From contig JBBQVK010000002.1 of assembly GCA_038211735.1 (NCBI GenBank), positions 248,001 to 312,000 of the forward strand: 64,000 nucleotides of DNA, in the 5' to 3' direction. The first letter of the stretch is position 1. The number at the start of each line of letters is the position of its first letter. A program made the position numbers and the translations under genes. The notes beneath the pieces were generated by a model, which did not search any database, had not been told where the DNA came from, and saw nothing but the letters and a program-made list of their open reading frames with translations. Source of the stretch: JBBQVK01 sp038211735. Its GTDB lineage: Bacteria; Patescibacteriota; Gracilibacteria; Absconditabacterales; Absconditicoccaceae. This document shows positions 41,856-53,037 of the stretch, piece by piece.

Positions 41856-42782
41856 ATGATATATCGTTTATCGTTTGTAAAACGTCTTATAGTTCTAGGC
41901 TCACTTCTGTGCATTACTCTGTCATCAGGAGTTTTCGCATTGACGCCAAAGGCAGAGAAAGGAGTAAAGACGCTCAGAGCGCCGAGTATCGTTTCTGACT
42001 CTCCAGAATGGTTTACTCCCTTCAGTTTAGATAAAGCTCCTACTGATATTAACTACTGGACAAGCATATTGCCTTATCCAGAAGACAAAGCTGAAGAGAT
42101 GTACGTAGTTATGCCAACACTATGATTGATCGTGCCAGTAGTGTTTATCCCTCAATGAACAGCGGATTTCTTGGCTATGGCAGGATGACAACAGATTGAT
42201 ATCAATAAATATCTAGTCGAAGGAGCCATGAACTATCCTACTAGTGGGAAACCCTGACAAGTTGGGAATTCCGTAATTTTCTGACATAGTAATTTCTATC
42301 TGCAAGGAGCAGGGAAGTATAAAACTATTTTTGCTGACATTATGAACTTGGACGTAGGACCATATGATGAAATTTGGATCTATACTCGTCAAGCAGATGG
42401 AACGTACAAACAACAACGTTTTGCTATAGAGAGATCGTATGAAACAGTCCCAACCGATGTAGAGATTTTACTGCCGTTGGGTGGGAAAGAGCTCACAGTA
42501 TTTGCTTGTACCAATGGCCTTGCAGGAAGGTGGATTTTGAGATCAAGACTTATCGAAGATGATGAAATATTAATTTCATACCCTATGAGATGGAAATTGT
42601 ATGAACTTTTGAAACAGCTTAAAGAGAAATCTCCAGAACGCCAAAAAGTGATTGCTACTATCGTCGTCACTAGAATAAATGAAATTTTATGAACCATCCC
42701 AGCAGAGACGGAGAGCTATCAACTCAAATTCAAAAAGTATGTGTTACAGTATGTGCAAAGAGAGTTGGTGAAGTTCTATTAG
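41856..42782 (+). CDS. Sortase family transpeptidase 2
   Basis: A 308-residue paralogue of the preceding sortase, 32 bases downstream. A signal peptide (LIVLGSLLCITLSSGVFA) and a matching pre-domain (EWFTPFSLDKAPTDINYW) are followed by His144 in VIFGHSNFY, Cys218 in TVFACTNGL and Arg225 in AGRWILRS. Six UGA codons are in frame, one directly before the catalytic His. Two sortases side by side suggest sorting of different substrates or assembly of polymers. Confidence 0.83.
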
Positions 42783-42861
42783 TACGCAAACTTTAGTCTA
42801 GGTAAAGCCTTTGGAGATCCATTATGGAAAGACTTTTTACTATTAACGCATCGTCGGATTT

Positions 42862-43260
42862 TTACTCAGTCGTCACGCCATCAAACTCCTCTTCGAGTGC
42901 CATAGCTTCTTGCTTGGTAGCGCACACGACGCCATCCTTGTGATGTGCGGGAGAGTAGATCGTATACATTTTCAATTGTTCGGTAGCTGATGTATTGATA
43001 ATATTATGGAGAGAGCCTGCTGGGATTATAATAGCTGACCCATTTTTGATTATATATTCATTTCCATCGATAACTACTTTCCCTTCTCCTTGTTCGAAGC
43101 GGAAGAACTGATCATTATCCTGATGCGTCTCCATCCCAATATCTTCTTGGGGCAGCAGTGACATTAACACAAGTTGAGAATGTTTTCAAGTATACAATAC
43201 TTTACGGAAATTATTATTTTCTAAGGTAAGCTGTTCGATGTTGTCGTGGAATCAGTGCAT
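42862..43260 (-). CDS. Cupin-domain protein
   Basis: A 132-residue single-domain cupin. Motif 1 is LLPQEDIGMETHQDNDQFFRFEQGEG (two His and the Glu) and motif 2 AIIIPAGSLHNIINTS (last His), the metal-binding set. Two UGA glycines lie near the N-terminus. It resembles small cupins annotated as mannose-6-phosphate isomerase-like; the substrate is unknown. Confidence 0.82.
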
Positions 43261-43387
43261 GGTAGTATGGTGAGAATATAAAAGATTTAATCTTCAAAGA
43301 AGGGTGTATTCACTATATTATCTTAGCAATAGCTATATGCAAGGTGAGAGAGGATTATTCATAGGCAAAATGTATAAAACTATTGTA

Positions 43388-45661
43388 TTATTTTCCTCTC
43401 ATGCTATTGATCACTACAAACAGGCTACTGGCAGCCATAAAGACTCCCGCAAAGACTGGAGAAAGCTGTCGACCAAATCGAGGGAATAACCATCCTCCTG
43501 CAAGAGGTATCCCTATGATATTATAACTAAACGCTCGGAAGAGGTTTTGATAAATAAGACTATTGGTTGATTTACTGATGGCGATCGCATCGATAACTTT
43601 GTTCAAATCGCCCTTAAGTAAAATTAAATCAGATGATTCGATACTAACATCACTTCAATCGGACATAGAGATACTGACATCTGCCAACGAAAGTGCAATA
43701 CTATCGTTGATACCGTCGCCGACCATTGCAATTTTATTGGGAGACTTTGCTCTAAGAGATTTTATATAGTCAGCTTTCCCTTCAGGAGTTACCTGTGCAA
43801 CGACTTCATCAATATGTAATTGATCTGCAATAAAGCGGGCAGGGCTTGGATGATCTCAGGTACACATTACGGTCGTGATGCCTTTTGCATGTAGTTTCTC
43901 AAGCGTATCTTTCATTCATGGTTTGATCGTATCGATCAAGGTGAAAACAAAGAGTGGTTTTTCATCAGTGAATAGAATGACCGGTGTTTGTCCTTTTCGC
44001 GTATGTTGATCCAGTAGGGTATGATCAAAATCTTTTATTACTTTCTCTGCATAGGCTTCATTTCCAGCATAATAACTTTTTCCATCGATAACTCCTTGCA
44101 CTCCTAATCCAGGATAGGTTTTGAACTGTTCGACCTTAAGTAATGGGATGCCAAGTTCTTTTGCTTTCCTAGTTATAGCTGTTGCAAGTGGATGTGTAGA
44201 TCCTTGTTCCAAAGAAGCTAACTGCTGGAGAGTAGCCCTGATAAACTCAGTTTTCATCTCTTGATCGGTCAACAAGAGGGTAGGCTTTCCTGTTGTGATC
44301 GTTCCTGTTTTGTCGAAAATAATAGTTTTAACATCTTTAAGAGCAAGAAGCCCATCGGTATTTTTTACCAATATTCCGTGTTTAGTCGCACGGGTTATTC
44401 CATTTATAATTCCAAGTGGCGTGGCAAGTCATAATGCACAAGGACATGCAATACTCATGATTGCAACAAATCAAATTATTCCTCTAATTCGATAGTCATC
44501 ATAGACTCACTTTCACAACACTATCCGTGCAATTCAAGTCACGGTCGCAAGGATAAGTACTGCAGGAATAAAATATCCTGCAATTGTGTCGGCAAGTTTT
44601 TGGATAGAAGGTTTGAGATTTTGTGCTTGCGTGACCATCTCAATAATTTTTGACAAGGCGCTTTCACTACCTAGTTTCGTTGCTTTGATATATAGAATTC
44701 CATTTACGTTGATCGTTCCCCCTATTACTAGATCATCAACTTTTTTGGTAACAGGAAGTGACTCTCATGTTATCATACTCTCGTTAACCTCGCTAATTCA
44801 TTGGGTTATAAGACCATCTACCGGGATATTCTCCCCTGGTTTCACCACGATAATATCACCCACCATCACTTGGTCGAGCGGTATTCTTATCTCTTCACCA
44901 TCACGTACTACGACCGCATCTTTTGCTTGGATTTTCATAAGCGCTTTTATCGCATCCGCATTTTTAGCTAACTGAACTTGTTCTATATATCTTCCAACGA
45001 GCGATAACCCAACTACTACAATTATCCCTTCGTAAAAATTCCAACTTACGTCCATATAGGGTGCTAGCACATTTTCGAAAGCAGTTACTATAAAACTATA
45101 GATGAATCATACCATTCCTCATATTCCAATCAGGCTATCCATATTACCAACTCCATGTTTAATATAACTTCGTACTGCTTTGACAAATCTCGTATCAATT
45201 CAGAAAAAGACATACGTTGCGAACAACGGCATGAGATGATGGAAGAACTCTCCCACGACATCCGAATCAACTCGTCGTCAATACTTCGCACCTAGATCCC
45301 GTCACATCATCACAAACACTATAGCTACCATGAATATAATGAGGAAGAGCTGGAAACGCGAAATCCCACTAGAATGGTTCGCATGAGATTCACTAGGAGC
45401 GTTGGACATAGTAGAACCATCGGGCATCGTATGATTTCCATGGCTCCCAAGATCGAGAGAATGAAGTGAATAGCCCAGATCATCTAGGGTTTTATTGATA
45501 TTTTCTAATGATTGCTTAGACGGATCAAAATCGAGTACAGCTTGCGAGATAGCAAAATTCACTTCGCATTGATCGACTCAGGGCATTTTTTTAACTTGTT
45601 TGCTGATGATCTGACTACAGCTAGTGCAGTGCATTCATTCGACTGCGTATGTTTGTTTCAT
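43388..45661 (-). CDS. copA: Copper-translocating P-type ATPase
   Basis: Exports Cu(I) at the cost of ATP. The 757-residue protein has an N-terminal metal-binding domain (MKQTYAVEGMHCTSCS, Cys12/Cys15), then eight membrane helices with the CPC ion-binding motif (IACPCALGLATP). The phosphorylation site is DKTGTITTGKP, with HP in GSTHPLATA, and VGDGINDS. UGA glycines fall throughout. It is the last gene of the CsoR-controlled run. Confidence 0.95.
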
Positions 45662-45722
45662 GGTGATAGGGAGATAATTAGAAAATAAATTATTATACTT
45701 TTGATTTGGATGGTAACGAATT

Positions 45723-46010
45723 TTAACAGCATCAACCTTTTTTCCCAGCAACTTTGCAACACATATGAATGGATTGATGGGAGTCTTTGTCAGTAAGAGA
45801 TGACAATGGACGTAGCGCATACCCCATACCATCGATATTGCTATTTATACCTTCTAAACTCTGAACAGTGGGGTCATAGTCGATTGTAGCTTGCGAAGTT
45901 GGATAGTCTACTTCACATTCGGTCACTCCATACATTTTTTTGACTTTACTTTGAATTAGTTTACTACAACTTGTGCAATGCATTCCTTCGACCTTGTACG
46001 TATGTTTCAT
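45723..46010 (-). CDS. Small heavy-metal-associated (copper chaperone-like) protein
   Basis: A 95-residue HMA domain: MKHTYKVEGMHCTSCSKLIQS with MxCxxC (Cys12/Cys15), then the family betas. A 20-residue C-terminal extension holds two pairs of cysteines (HMCCKVAGKKGGCC), the last two after a UGA glycine. It probably hands Cu(I) to the adjacent ATPase, whose own N-terminal domain is closely similar. Confidence 0.85.
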
Positions 46011-46073
46011 GGTGATAGATGATTAAGGTATAAAAGTTTTACTATAGACAGACGATTTTTTAACCTTTTCTTG

Positions 46074-47354
46074 TTATTGCACAACGATCTTCCCCATACC
46101 CATTCACATCGCAGCACAAACAAGTGGAATAGTTTTCGGCGATGAGCCATCGACGAGAATTTCAAAACTCTTTCATTTTATAATTGGTTGTACTCATACT
46201 CAAGGAATAACAACTGCTGTTTTACATCACAATCAATCAGAAGCAGGAGTTACTACGAGTTTGTAATTTTTACCAACAGCGAGATTAATCGTATCTGGTA
46301 CAAAATACGAGCCATCGTGTGAAATCTGAACGGTTTCATAATCATTGTTTGCAACAATTTCTGTTCAAGGAGCGATACTCCCTGCATTGAGTGCATGGAT
46401 GAGGGTGTAGCCATTGAACACGGTGTAAACACCGAACGCTACCAACAAGCTTGCGATAATTGGATTGAGTAAGGTGAGCTTGTCTTTGATATATTTGGTT
46501 CACAATCATAGACCGAAGAGGACGGGGAATGTTCCTATAGCAAATGCTCACATAATGAGCATGCCTGTTACTGCGCTGCCAGATTGAAGTGCGAACAGCT
46601 GCATACTTTGCGTAAATCCGCAGGGGAGCAAGAAGGTTAACGCTCCTACGATAGGTGCATACTTTGGATTTTTTAATTTGAAAATTCCTTTACTCAATCA
46701 CCCGGGGAGGTGGAATCCTGATTTGGTAATATTTGGTGTGATGCCCAAGAGTTGTAATCCCAAGAAAAATAAGACGATTCACACAAGGATACTAAATATC
46801 CCATTGAATCGAGAAGACCCAGCAAACTGTCCTCAGATCATCCCAAGTATTGCTCCACCAACAACGAACGAAATAAATCTTCCTAGATGAAATGTAAGTT
46901 GCGTAAGTCGATTCTTTTTTGTTTCTACAGACTCTGCATATCCTATCACGATCCCTCACGTCACTGCTAGGCAGGTAGAAATAGATGCAACCAGACCTAC
47001 AAGTATAGCGATCGGAAAGGTGAGTTTCTCATATGAGGGGATTAGTTTTGTTAAATCCATCTTAATTACTATCCAAACAATTACTCAGGCCACAAGCAGT
47101 CGTGCTAGTTTCCCGATAACTGCATCAGCCTTTTCTTCAGCGCTTTTTGCTGTCGGTGGAGTAGTGGTGTAGCCAGCTTCATGAATTACGGAACGAATAT
47201 CTGGAAGTTTGTCGTCACCACATCTAACTTGGAGTATACCAGATTTGAAAGAAAGAGCCTCGACCGTACATCCACCAAGCTCTTCAACATTCTCCCTAAT
47301 AAGTAGTTCACATGCTTTACAGTGCATGCCATAGATAGTAATTTTATGAGACAT
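46074..47354 (-). CDS. HMA-TauE/SafE-cupredoxin fusion, copper handling
   Basis: A single 426-residue protein that appears as two genes under the standard code. Domain 1 is an HMA domain (MSHKITIYGMHCKACEL, residues 1-75). It continues through a UGA glycine (LLVAGVIVWIVIKMDLTK) into a six-helix UreH/TauE/SafE-type membrane domain (GLVASISTCLAVTGGIVIGY). The C-terminal domain is cupredoxin-like (FVPDTINLAVGKNYKLVV ... IPLVCAAMGMGMGKIVV). The fusion couples copper binding to membrane transport and lies between csoR and the small HMA gene. Confidence 0.85.
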
Positions 47355-47435
47355 TAAGTAAGTTATAAATAGAATAAAAAGTGTGGAATTATTTTCTAGA
47401 TATAGGTAGTGCAAATAGTGTAAACTTTTGTGATA

Positions 47436-47711
47436 CTATTTACTCGAGACCTGTCGTGCTCTGACTAACTCTTTGATAAACTTATCTTTTTGCCCACCAT
47501 CGCTTGCATTGAGAAATTTTGGACCGCAACACGAAAGATGGCTTTCAAGTAAGGTAAGATTTACCGATTTCAATAATCCGACCGTTGCATTTACTTGCGA
47601 GGCAATATCGACGCAATATTCATCAGTTTCTACCATCTTGGTGATTTTGTCGATCATTCAACGCGTTTTTTTGAGCGCAGTAAGTAATTTGGGTGTGTCG
47701 GATTGCTGCAT
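47436..47711 (-). CDS. csoR: CsoR-type copper-sensing repressor
   Basis: A 91-residue DUF156 all-helical repressor. The Cu(I) triad Cys33 (DEYCVDI), His58 and Cys62 (LLESHLSCC) is present. A UGA glycine (KKTRGMIDKI) lies in the family position. It is the first gene of the operon and lies behind its own operator at 47752-47773. Copper binding would release it and switch on the HMA-TauE, chaperone and ATPase genes. Confidence 0.92.
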
Positions 47712-47751
47712 TTGTATAACTTAAGTTGTAAAGGGAGTATAGTATTTTTAT

Positions 47752-47773
47752 AACCATACCCTAGGGTATGGTT
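47752..47773 (-). promoter_or_regulatory. CsoR operator
   Basis: A perfect 22-bp palindrome, AACCATACCC-TA-GGGTATGGTT, centred on ATACCC-GGGTAT, matches the G-tract-with-TA-rich-flank type bound by CsoR. It lies 41 bases upstream of the csoR ATG, overlapping a TTGGAC / TATAAA promoter read on the minus strand. Confidence 0.85.
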
Positions 47774-47821
47774 TAACTATAGTCCAAGTTATAAAAAAAG
47801 CAAATGAATATTGCCTATTAT

Positions 47822-48214
47822 TTAGAAGGTTGCCTCTATAGACAAACAACCATTGTTATGACACACACATTGAAGAGTTTTTTCACCGCGGTCTGAGCAG
47901 TCGCAATCACTATTTGTCTGGCAAGCAATAGGATAGCTAGTACTGATGCTAGGGTCAGGATCATGGCTCGTAAAGGAGCATCCAACCGAACAACTTCCCT
48001 CAATACAAACTGTTCCAAAAGGGCAGTTGGATTGTATTGCATAGTCCATTGGGAGAGGGCAGTCGCTGTCACTACTACAAGCTGCTTGTAGTTCTTCTGG
48101 TTGTGCATTCGTGGGAGCGCTGATTTCCTTTGCAGAAAAATAGAAAATAGTTCCTGCTATGAGGACAGAAAAAATAATTATTCGGGGAAGGTGTTTGTGG
48201 AGTAGTTTGGTCAT
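47822..48214 (-). CDS. Membrane-anchored cysteine-rich secreted protein
   Basis: A 130-residue protein with an N-terminal anchor (RIIIFSVLIAGTIFYFSA) and 12 cysteines in the outer part (CSSDSDCPLPMDY, CPFGTVCIEGSCSVGC, CQTNSDCDCSDRG, CVCHNNGC), a pattern of small disulfide-bonded modules. Not recognised. It lies upstream of the copper operon on the same strand but has no metal motif. Confidence 0.65.
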   Translation of the reverse strand: MTKLLHKHLPRIIIFSVLIAGTIFYFSAKEISAPTNAQPEELQAACSSDSDCPLPMDYAIQSNCPFGTVCIEGSCSVGCSFTSHDPDPSISTSYPIACQTNSDCDCSDRGEKTLQCVCHNNGCLSIEATF

Positions 48215-48313
48215 ATGCCAAAAGCTTGAACGTGTAAAAAATTCTACATCTACACAATTGTAGCCAATGGAATAGAAAATTCAATAATGAATATACACGG
48301 TTGTTTCAGAAAT

Positions 48314-50095
48314 TTATAACTTTCCGCTTTCGATAAGTGCGATCTCTCTTCAGATATTGTAGATAGATGCCATATCGTATTTCTTCTGGAAATAGGGTGT
48401 TTGATAGAGTTGTTTTTTGAAAATATCTTTCATGACTCATGCACTTCCTGGCATATACAGATGATCTGGATAATGAATGTATTCGCGTCTAATAGCTTTT
48501 GCATATCTGTAGTAGGTTTCTCGATCCTGTCATAAGATAGCAAGATCGATATCAATCATATATTTACCAATTAGATCATTTTCATCATCTACCATATGTC
48601 ATCCAGTGAGCAGGATAAGTTCATGTACCCTTTTGCATGTTTCAGTTCCCACTCATCGTTTTTGTAAGTATTGATCGGCCAAAATAGCGCTATTAGATTC
48701 ATTTTCCCGCTTCTGAGCTGTTGCGTTATAGATGGTATCGTGGAAGAGGATTGCATAAAAAAGCTCAGCAAACTCTGAGGAAGTAAGGAGCTCTCTGATC
48801 TGTAGAAGTTCTTGTATACTTGCAACTATATGAAACCAGTTGTGATACATTCTTTCAGGTCAGTCATAGAGTGATTTAACCTGCGCTATGATCTCTCCAT
48901 ATCTTTCTCTCATTTCTAACTCAGCAAGAATAGATTTTATTCTCAGTTCACCAAACACATCAATATTTGAAACCATTTTCGTAAATGCTTCCGAGATTAC
49001 TGTCTCGTTACTTGAAGAGGAGTTATCTATTTCAGTAAGTGTCCCATAGTGGTTTTCGTATATTCTTTCTCTTATAGATTGTTTTTTGGCATCTGCTGAA
49101 AACTGGCTTGAGACTCTGTGGTCTATTTGTTCAGAGGTTAATCATCTTCATAGCAGCCTTTCTTCTTGGCTTTTGTCATCTGTATCGACCAAGACAATAT
49201 TATTATTTGCTATGTTTGTGAAGCCACTTTCTGCTAATAGTGCTCCATTCAAAATTATCACTCACTTCTTTCCAATCATCTCTTTTCTTATTTTTAGTAA
49301 CATAGGTTCTATCATTATAGCGTCTAACTTTTTTCTTTTTACTTGATCTTCAAAAATTATCTTTCCCAAGATCTTTTTATTGATGTATCAATTTTCTGCT
49401 TGTATCTCGCTTCCAAAATTATTTACTAACTCTCATCTAAGAATCTTGTACACATTCTCATTTGCTTCTTCCAAGATCCAATGACCGATCTTATCTAGAT
49501 CAATATTGTGGGCAGGGATATGTTGTGCATTTCCTAACTCTACAAATTTTTGAGTAACATACGATTTCCCAGAACCAATCGTCCCAGTTAACCCCACGAT
49601 ATACTGTCCCATCATTCTTGCTTCTAAAAAATGTTTTACGTTCATAGTGACGAAACTGTCGATTATACCTTGCTCTTTGAGTACTGCTTTGGCCACACTA
49701 CTTGCGACATGAATATGATCTTGCTTGGCAATCAATAAGGCAGTATCTATTCCTAGTTTTTGAGTTTCCCCTGCTCGGTGGAGCAACGCTTCAGCTTCTT
49801 GATCACTCCCTCATCTGATCCCTCTCACTACTGTATCTGATCATTGCTCAAAAACAAAGTCTACTAACATTCACGAGAAGGGGAGTACTTCGATTTGTAA
49901 ATTTTTATCTAAGTTATGTTTGGTCGCGTCTTGAATCATTCTTACTCTTTCTGGTACCGAAAACATATATTTTTTATCAGGATTTTGACCAATAGCGATA
50001 ACAAGATCTTGAAACATATGTCCCGCTCTTTTTACAATATCCAAATGTCCTTTGGTAAATGGGTCAAATGATCCTGGATAGATGACTTTTTTCAT
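48314..50095 (-). CDS. coaD-coaE: Fusion of phosphopantetheine adenylyltransferase, dephospho-CoA kinase and HD domain
   Basis: A 593-residue trifunctional protein, only visible through UGA. Residues 1-155 are CoaD (MKKVIYPGSFDPFTKGHLDI, TVVRGIRGGSD), which adenylates phosphopantetheine. Residues 164-370 are CoaE, with P-loop GLTGTIGSGKS at 168-178 and ILVDTD-type motifs, which makes CoA. The C-terminal 180 residues carry YHNWFHI and FHDTIYN with His452/Asp453 and later acidic residues, an HD phosphohydrolase-type domain. The fusion of the last two CoA steps parallels eukaryotic COASY. The HD role is unknown. Confidence 0.88.
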
Positions 50096-50191
50096 CGCAG
50101 TTCCCCAGTATACTAAAAAAACATACTATGAAACGTATAGTAACCTATCAAGAATAAATGTCAATATTTGATTATCGGCTTGATGTCGGGC

Positions 50192-50725
50192 TTAGTCCCT
50201 ATATTCCATCAACAGTTTCCCCAATATATTCTGCCCAGTTAACGTCTCCTGATCTATACCGAAAAAGATATCTTTTCGATAGGTGTATTCAATAATTATC
50301 CTTGGCTTAGAAGCTAAGAGTATTTCATGTAACTCAGGATTGTTATCGTATTTAAGTTTCGTAGCTTCTCTCATAATATCAATTCTGATTTTTTCGTCCA
50401 GGGTAAGATCATACTTCACTCTTGCTCTTCTAGCTCTTCACCGATGCTGAGAGTCTTCTGCAATATATTTTTTAATTTCTAAGTCATCTGTTCTTCATGC
50501 CATGTAGTATCATTCGGTATCTTGAAAAACATTTCCCCATGTGTCTTGGATAGGATTCTTCAATCTCGTAAAATTAGATCCTATCTCCAAAATATGCGCA
50601 ATCTCTTCTGCGGCAATATTGTATCATCTTGCTTTCGGGTGGAAAATAAGTGCTGCGTTGTTGAGGCAGAACTCGCGAGTGTAGGTTTTTTCGTGTAGTA
50701 ACTCATCGTATCCTTTGCTAGGCAT
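50192..50725 (-). CDS. NADAR/YbiA-like protein
   Basis: A 177-residue protein of the NADAR superfamily, which includes N-glycosidases acting on riboflavin intermediates and ADP-ribosyl groups. Matching elements are RRARVKYDLTLDEKIRIDIM, TKLKYDNNPELHEILLAS and the closing FFGIDQETLTGQNILGKLLMEYRD (family WGxGxxGxGxNxLGxLLMxxR). Four UGA glycines are in frame. No ribG/riboflavin gene is near, so the substrate is open. Confidence 0.72.
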
Positions 50726-50783
50726 GTGAGACAGGTGATAAATATATTTACCTTATATTTCTTGCAATCCAATACGATTCTTC

Positions 50784-51275
50784 TTACTTGCTAGATTCCC
50801 TGCTTCTTACTGCTTCAGAAAACGCTTTCTGAAGCTGTTCAGGTTGGTCAGTGCCGATTCTATAGATCTTTCCATTGGCCATAAGTAGTTCTACAGCTTC
50901 AAATCCTGAGACATTAAATATCCACATACATGGTCGAAATCGACCTCTAATACCTCGCCCATAGTATCGTTTATTTTTTACTGCCTTTGCAGAAACTATT
51001 TGATCTAATGCGAAACGTTTGCAAAAAATTCCCCACCCAAATTTTATACGCAAAAAATTCTCATCGATAGTCACCGTGAGGGAAGTAAATGACGAAAGCA
51101 AAATAAGTATAGCAAGCATAAAACTGATAAGAGCTCGACTGAAAACGCCTACTTGTGAAAAAATAATTCATCGCAGGAGAATCACAAAAAGTAGAGTAGC
51201 AATAATTACATATCCAGGTTGGGTGTGCTGGTAGAGTAGTATGATTTCTTGTTTCTTCTTACTGGGGTCTTGCAT
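50784..51275 (-). CDS. Small membrane protein with PH-like domain
   Basis: A 163-residue protein: two membrane helices (YVIIATLLFVILLRG, LISFMLAILILLSSF), then a beta domain LTVTIDENFLRIKFGWGIFCKRFALDQIVSAKAV ... VELLMANGKIYRIGTD, typical of bacterial PH-like (bPH) domains. Role unknown. Confidence 0.6.
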
Positions 51276-51358
51276 TATAATAGGATGTAAAAGGATAAAC
51301 GTTTATTTGAAGTCTATTTTCATACAGATATTGCACGAGAGGAGTTTGTTTTTTATTA

Positions 51359-51806
51359 TTACTTCATAAAATCTTTTCTGCTTTGTATTGTCGTGCCATA
51401 TCCATTTTCAAAGATCAGGTTTTCTTTGGTAAAATGGATAACAGTCACGCCTTTCCGGAATTGTTGATCACAGCGTCTGAGCGACTGGACAATTATCTGC
51501 ATTTTCCCAATCTCTCAATTTATGCCAAACTCTTTTGCACAATTATTGAAATCGAGCCATGAGTTTGCGTATGCGGTAGTTGTCATTTCAAGATACATAA
51601 CCTCAAGAAAGAGATTTAACCTTGGAATGTCTTGCGTACTATCTCCAATGATAAAATCAAAAATACCTTTTGCAGTAGCTCAGTGCTAGATGAAAGGTCT
51701 TTTTTATGGCTGGGGTGTGATGAAAGGTTATTCATGATACCATATCTGTAATTATTTCCTTCCAGAAGTCAACGATATGTCCATCGACCGTTACAATTTT
51801 TTCCAT
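51359..51806 (-). pseudogene. Frameshifted gene of unknown function
   Basis: The start MEKIVTVDGHIVDFWKEIIT reads in one frame; the end, ATAKGIFDFIIGDST ... NLIFENGYGTTIQSRKDFMK, in another, with the switch near 51670-51690. Together they would give about 150 residues. Either the gene is broken or the base call is wrong. Not recognised. A single-base change would restore it. Confidence 0.45.
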
Positions 51807-51817
51807 CGATATATCAT

Positions 51818-52351
51818 TTATGGTGTTGGGTAGCGAAGCGGAAATGTTCCTTGCGGGAACTGTTTTTCAAAATAATCTAAGTGACCGACACCTGTAATAA
51901 CCAATGTTCTCTTCGTAGAATCCAAGAGCTGGTTGATATTTCTCTCCATCTCATGCTCGCGTTGATCCCATTTGAGAGGGTCGATAAGCGCAACAGCAAA
52001 GGGAGTTTTGAGTGCTTCATTTACTGCCGATTTATTCGCGTCTATCCGAGTATAGCTAAGAGGTATAGCGCGTTGTTCATCAATAGCGATTTGATTATCG
52101 CGTTCAGTCTTACCTTCTGCAAGTACATTTGTATCTGAATCAAATCCATAGACCGTTGTTCCAGTTTCTTTTGCCCATCCTGCAGCAAAAATCATCTCGT
52201 CAGGATATTTTTGGACTGTATCATTTTCGAGATCTTCTTGCGAAATCTCTACCAGTAAAACTTCTGGTGCATACTGTTCCAACACTGCACGCAACTCTCC
52301 ATGAGGAGTAAATCTTGCGTGGAGCGTACCGATGAAGATGAGATTTTGCAT
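51818..52351 (-). CDS. TraB/PrgY-like protein
   Basis: A 177-residue cytosolic protein beginning MQNLIFIGTLHARF (GTLH motif) and later GVGHLDYFE (GxGH), the hallmark residues of the TraB/Tiki-like hydrolase fold. It is shorter than TraB and lacks the membrane helices. ALIDPLKWDQREHEMERNI lies between. No UGA is in frame. Function inferred only from motifs. Confidence 0.5.
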   Translation of the reverse strand: MQNLIFIGTLHARFTPHGELRAVLEQYAPEVLLVEISQEDLENDTVQKYPDEMIFAAGWAKETGTTVYGFDSDTNVLAEGKTERDNQIAIDEQRAIPLSYTRIDANKSAVNEALKTPFAVALIDPLKWDQREHEMERNINQLLDSTKRTLVITGVGHLDYFEKQFPQGTFPLRYPTP

Positions 52352-52375
52352 GGTTTCCTTGAGAACTACAATAAA

Positions 52376-52663
52376 TTAAATCTTTTCACCTAAATTGACT
52401 ACCTGTAGATTTGTTCTAAATTTTAGTTCACTGAGTTTTACTTCAAAACTTCTATGGTTATGAGCAACTTCTTGCAGCTTCACTCATATTTCTCTTACTT
52501 CATCGTCTTCCAAATCATTTCACACTCACACCGTCGTATGCATATCTCGTAGTAACCTATACAACTCTGATCACGTCAATTCAAAAATCTCTTGCTGTAA
52601 GGCCTTAAGCGGCAACAGTTCGTTGTCAGGGAAGAGTGAGATGCAAGCATATTTTTTGATCAT
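52376..52663 (-). CDS. Hypothetical protein
   Basis: A 95-residue protein seen only with UGA as glycine (four codons). It begins MIKKYACISLFPDNELLPLK and ends NLQVVNLGEKI. A 2H-phosphoesterase-like start is conceivable but the HxT motifs are missing. Its gene follows another small one at 52676 by 12 bases, so they probably form an operon. Confidence 0.5.
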
Positions 52664-52675
52664 TGATCATTTTTA

Positions 52676-52999
52676 TTAAAAACTATGTCACAGGTCACTT
52701 AATTGTAACCAAACAGATACTTCTTCTCCACTAGTCATCTGTTGCATCATGTATGTTTTTATCTCCATACAAATTTGATCTTGTTTGGCAATACGTTCAG
52801 GGTAGTGATGAGCTTTTATTTCGCATTCTACTGGTGCAATCATATATGAATTGGTAACTTCTATAACTCTTACACTAATTTCGTGTAGTTCTAATTGCCT
52901 TTCTCAGCAGCTCAATTGCTCAACCACAATTTGTTTAAGTCTTGCAAGAGCACTATCATCGAAGGAAGTATTTTGACTATAGATGTTGATAGTTGGCAT
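52676..52999 (-). CDS. Hypothetical protein
   Basis: A 107-residue soluble protein (MPTINIYSQNTSFDDSALAR ... LSDLGHSF) with two UGA glycines. Not recognised; the start PTINIYSQ and mixed alpha/beta texture recall small dimeric folds such as tautomerases, without a matching active site (Pro at position 2 is present). It lies just ahead of the 95-residue gene. Confidence 0.5.
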
Positions 53000-53037
53000 G
53001 ATGCAGGACTTAACTAAAGTTACCTCTATCTTACTTA

